Shown here: piece after piece, positions 7,415 to 8,330 of the stretch
Layout: every line of letters begins with the position of its first letter
How positions within the stretch are numbered: position 1 is the stretch's first letter
Assembly (NCBI GenBank): GCA_964537285.1
Contig: CAZHZT010000179.1
Location: 1 to 8,330 of the forward strand
Length of the DNA: 8,330 nucleotides
Direction: 5' to 3'
Origin: CAZHZT01 sp964537285
GTDB taxonomy: Bacteria > Bacteroidota > Bacteroidia > Chitinophagales > Saprospiraceae
The notes under the pieces: generated by a model
Database searches by the model: none
Told to the model about the DNA's origin: nothing
Seen by the model: only the letters and a program-made list of their open reading frames with translations
Position numbers and translations under genes: made by a program

Positions 7415-7441
7415 TTTTCTTGGCTGCTTTTAGGGGGAGGT

Positions 7442-7594
7442 CTATTTTTTGGGGCAGCGCTTGCAGTGTTTCCCCTTCTTTAAGTATTTTTTACAGCACT
7501 TTTTCTTAGGGCCCTTGTCTTTGGCCGTAATAACGGCAAGCGGGAGGTAGGTCGGTTGGTTTATATGAGCTATGTTGAGCGTGTTGCTATTCAT
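7442..7594 (-). CDS. Small Lys/Cys-rich protein (50 aa), function unknown
   Basis: I prefer the ATG at 7592-7594, giving 50 residues; the same frame runs upstream to 7723, but that extension begins inside a palindromic repeat and reads like translated non-coding DNA. The N-terminal half (MNSNTLNIAHINQPTYLPLA) is unremarkable. The C-terminal 26 residues are very basic with four cysteines, C33, C34, C44 and C47, plus H43, ending KGKHCKRCPKK. From memory, similar CCKKY...KGK.CK.CP tails occur in other Bacteroidota small proteins; I cannot verify this. The CxxC and paired cysteines could bind a metal or a nucleic acid, but no function can be assigned. No promoter or Shine-Dalgarno sequence is evident. 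It converges on tdk and lies downstream of the 107-residue unknown gene with the palindrome between them. Confidence 0.55.
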   Translation of the reverse strand: MNSNTLNIAHINQPTYLPLAVITAKDKGPKKKCCKKYLKKGKHCKRCPKK

Positions 7595-7648
7595 GGCAGT
7601 CCTAAGTTGTAAGGTGATTATTATTGGATTTCGGCTTAGCGCCTTTAT

Positions 7649-7808
7649 TAGACTTGTTCTGTAGATGCTGATGGAGCGTAATTTGGCAAATTTTATTTTA
7701 GACAAGGCGAAAAACGCAGGCATAGCCTAGCTACGTCGAGTATTTTCAACGCAGTATAAAATAAAATTTGGCAATTTGAGCCCATCAAGCATCTACAGAA
7801 CAAGTCTA
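7649..7808. repeat. 160-bp end-to-end palindromic element (REP/MITE-like)
   Basis: The outer arms are 7649-7674 and 7782-7808: 26 bases match as an inverted repeat, with one extra A in the right arm. An inner pair, 7687-7700 and 7757-7770, is a perfect 14-bp match. The core is imperfectly complementary and closes on TAGC-CTA-GCTA at 7723-7733, centred on the midpoint of the outer arms. The whole unit could fold into one long hairpin in RNA or a cruciform in DNA. It carries no gene of its own. No convincing target-site duplication is visible at the edges (TTTAT on the left, TTGAT on the right). This layout fits a non-autonomous palindromic repeat such as a MITE or large REP unit; a structured non-coding RNA is an alternative. 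Confidence 0.8.
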
Positions 7809-8116
7809 TTGATGATCAAGACATTTTTCTCGTATTCAGCAACCAGTTTAGCGAGCTTATAGGTATCAAATGATTTGTTTAGGAAGACCTTTTTCATGCA
7901 ATATGAAGGATGGGCGTCGTGAAAGACAAGCCAGGGCCGCCATTTGTTTTGTGTGCCGGGCAATCGGCCTGCTCCTGCTCTTATCCGCATGCCTTCACTG
8001 TAATGGACCGTGTCGCAACAGGTCATCAAGTAAGTACATGTATCCAGCTGCTCTTGTGTTTGGAGGGCAACCTTCTGATTTTGGACTAATATTTTCTCTG
8101 CTTTCTTGTATTTCAT
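7793..8116 (-). CDS. Hypothetical protein (107 aa), unrecognised
   Basis: I do not recognise this protein. It is 107 residues, mixed charged and aromatic, with no signal peptide or membrane segment. Residues 1-25 are Lys/Gln-rich and helix-like. Four cysteines are present (C27, C33, C34, C73), with C33-C34 adjacent. A central stretch about 43-75 is rich in Gly, Arg, Trp and His (RAGAGRLPGTQNKWRPW, HDAHPSYC), and the C-terminal third (KLAKLVAEYEK) is helical. The amino-acid make-up looks like a real protein, more so than the 113-residue frame opposite it. The last residues RLVL and the TAG stop lie in the right arm of the palindromic element, so the original C-terminus may have been different. 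Start at 8114-8116 is the first ATG of the frame; M31 and M43 are alternatives. Confidence 0.55.
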   Translation of the reverse strand: MKYKKAEKILVQNQKVALQTQEQLDTCTYLMTCCDTVHYSEGMRIRAGAGRLPGTQNKWRPWLVFHDAHPSYCMKKVFLNKSFDTYKLAKLVAEYEKNVLIINRLVL

Positions 8117-8123
8117 ACCCTTG

Positions 8124-8131
8124 CAAAGATA
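8124..8131 (-). promoter_or_regulatory. Exact TAnnTTTG element before the 107-aa gene
   Basis: Read on the minus strand, TATCTTTG is an exact match to the Bacteroidota -7 consensus. It ends 7 bases before the ATG at 8116, so transcription would begin almost at the start codon. No good -33 TTTG is present at 19-20 bases upstream; the nearest is CTGG. Confidence 0.35.
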
Positions 8132-8212
8132 AGGTTTTTTATGTCCAGTGGTTATTTAGACTAAATAAAAATTGTAAGAAAAAAGTAATTTTTTTAGTTG
8201 CACAAACGTGAT

Positions 8213-8232
8213 TCATCCCGAATTTTCGGAAG
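8213..8232. repeat. Degenerate copy of the pfkA-terminator motif
   Basis: TCATCCCGAATTTTCGGAAG matches 4921-4940, in the pfkA hairpin, at 18 of 20 positions in the same orientation. Here the outer part of the stem is lost: only CCGAA/TTCGG can pair. It lies in a non-coding stretch upstream of the 107-residue gene. Confidence 0.5.
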
Positions 8233-8283
8233 CTTTATATCGTCACAATATTTAACAATAGGTGCTGTAAACCAATGTATTAC

Positions 8284-8321
8284 CTACTTTTTTCTTGATA
8301 AAAAAGTAGCAAAAAATCAAG
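8284..8321. repeat. Perfect hairpin whose loop matches a downstream hexamer
   Basis: CTACTTTTTT (8284-8293) and AAAAAAGTAG (8300-8309) form a perfect 10-bp inverted repeat around the loop CTTGAT (8294-8299). ATCAAG at 8316-8321 is the exact complement of the loop, so an alternative hairpin or pseudoknot-like pairing is possible. I recall near-identical sequences in other Bacteroidota genomes, but this is unverified. The only + strand frame entering it, from the ATG at 8277, stops after seven codons. The window ends 9 bases later. Confidence 0.6.
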
Positions 8322-8330
8322 GCTGTATTC

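Noticed and set aside
7346..7441. Intrinsic terminator for tdk in the repeat cluster
   Set aside because: Only a 5-bp AACCG/CGGTT stem with a long loop can be drawn, followed by no T run, so it is not supported.
7595..7723. N-terminal extension of the small Lys/Cys-rich gene to an ATG at 7723
   Set aside because: The extension begins inside the palindromic element, and its residues are simply the translated repeat arm; the ATG at 7594 is the more sensible start.
7870..8211. 113-residue + strand frame with a lipobox-like LLLLLSAC stretch
   Set aside because: The hydrophobic run begins about 30 residues in, after a basic stretch, and the C-terminal half has no protein-like pattern. The minus-strand 107-residue frame is more convincing, though a short lipoprotein from an internal GTG cannot be excluded.

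Overview
This window looks like chromosomal DNA from a member of the Bacteroidota. Four things suggest this: the thymidine kinase begins with the MFLEP-type N-terminus I associate with that phylum; a hypothetical protein next to pfkA has the domain layout of a Bacteroidota-restricted family; start codons are preceded by A/T-rich leaders with no clear Shine-Dalgarno sequence; and several upstream regions resemble the phylum's TTTG / TAnnTTTG promoter. The order or genus cannot be fixed from the sequence alone.

Left part (1-2183): a long di-haem cytochrome c peroxidase with an extra N-terminal helical region, on the + strand. It ends in a hairpin shared with the convergent gene cluster. Middle (2184-4879, minus strand): a MacB/FtsX-type ABC permease followed 17 bases later by a multi-span MOP-superfamily lipid/polysaccharide flippase. 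No ATPase is visible beside the permease. Next on the minus strand (4964-6664) is a tight pair: a 241-residue hypothetical with a Pro/Glu/Lys-rich linker, then pfkA 6 bases later, closed by a strong hairpin at 4918-4945. Divergent from that pair, across 81 bases, is tdk (type II thymidine kinase, 6746-7345).

Right part (7346-8330): a gene-poor, repeat-rich stretch. It holds a cluster of GTTAAC-containing repeats, a 50-residue Lys/Cys-rich small protein, a 160-bp near-perfect end-to-end palindromic element (7649-7808), and a 107-residue unknown protein whose last codons and stop lie inside that element. At the edge are a degenerate copy of the pfkA-terminator motif and a perfect hairpin whose loop is complementary to a downstream hexamer.

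The coding genes are mostly ordinary housekeeping or envelope genes: glycolysis, nucleotide salvage, lipid or glycan transport, and peroxide reduction. I see no defence system, phage, CRISPR array or RNA gene. The most unusual material is the palindromic element and the small genes around it.
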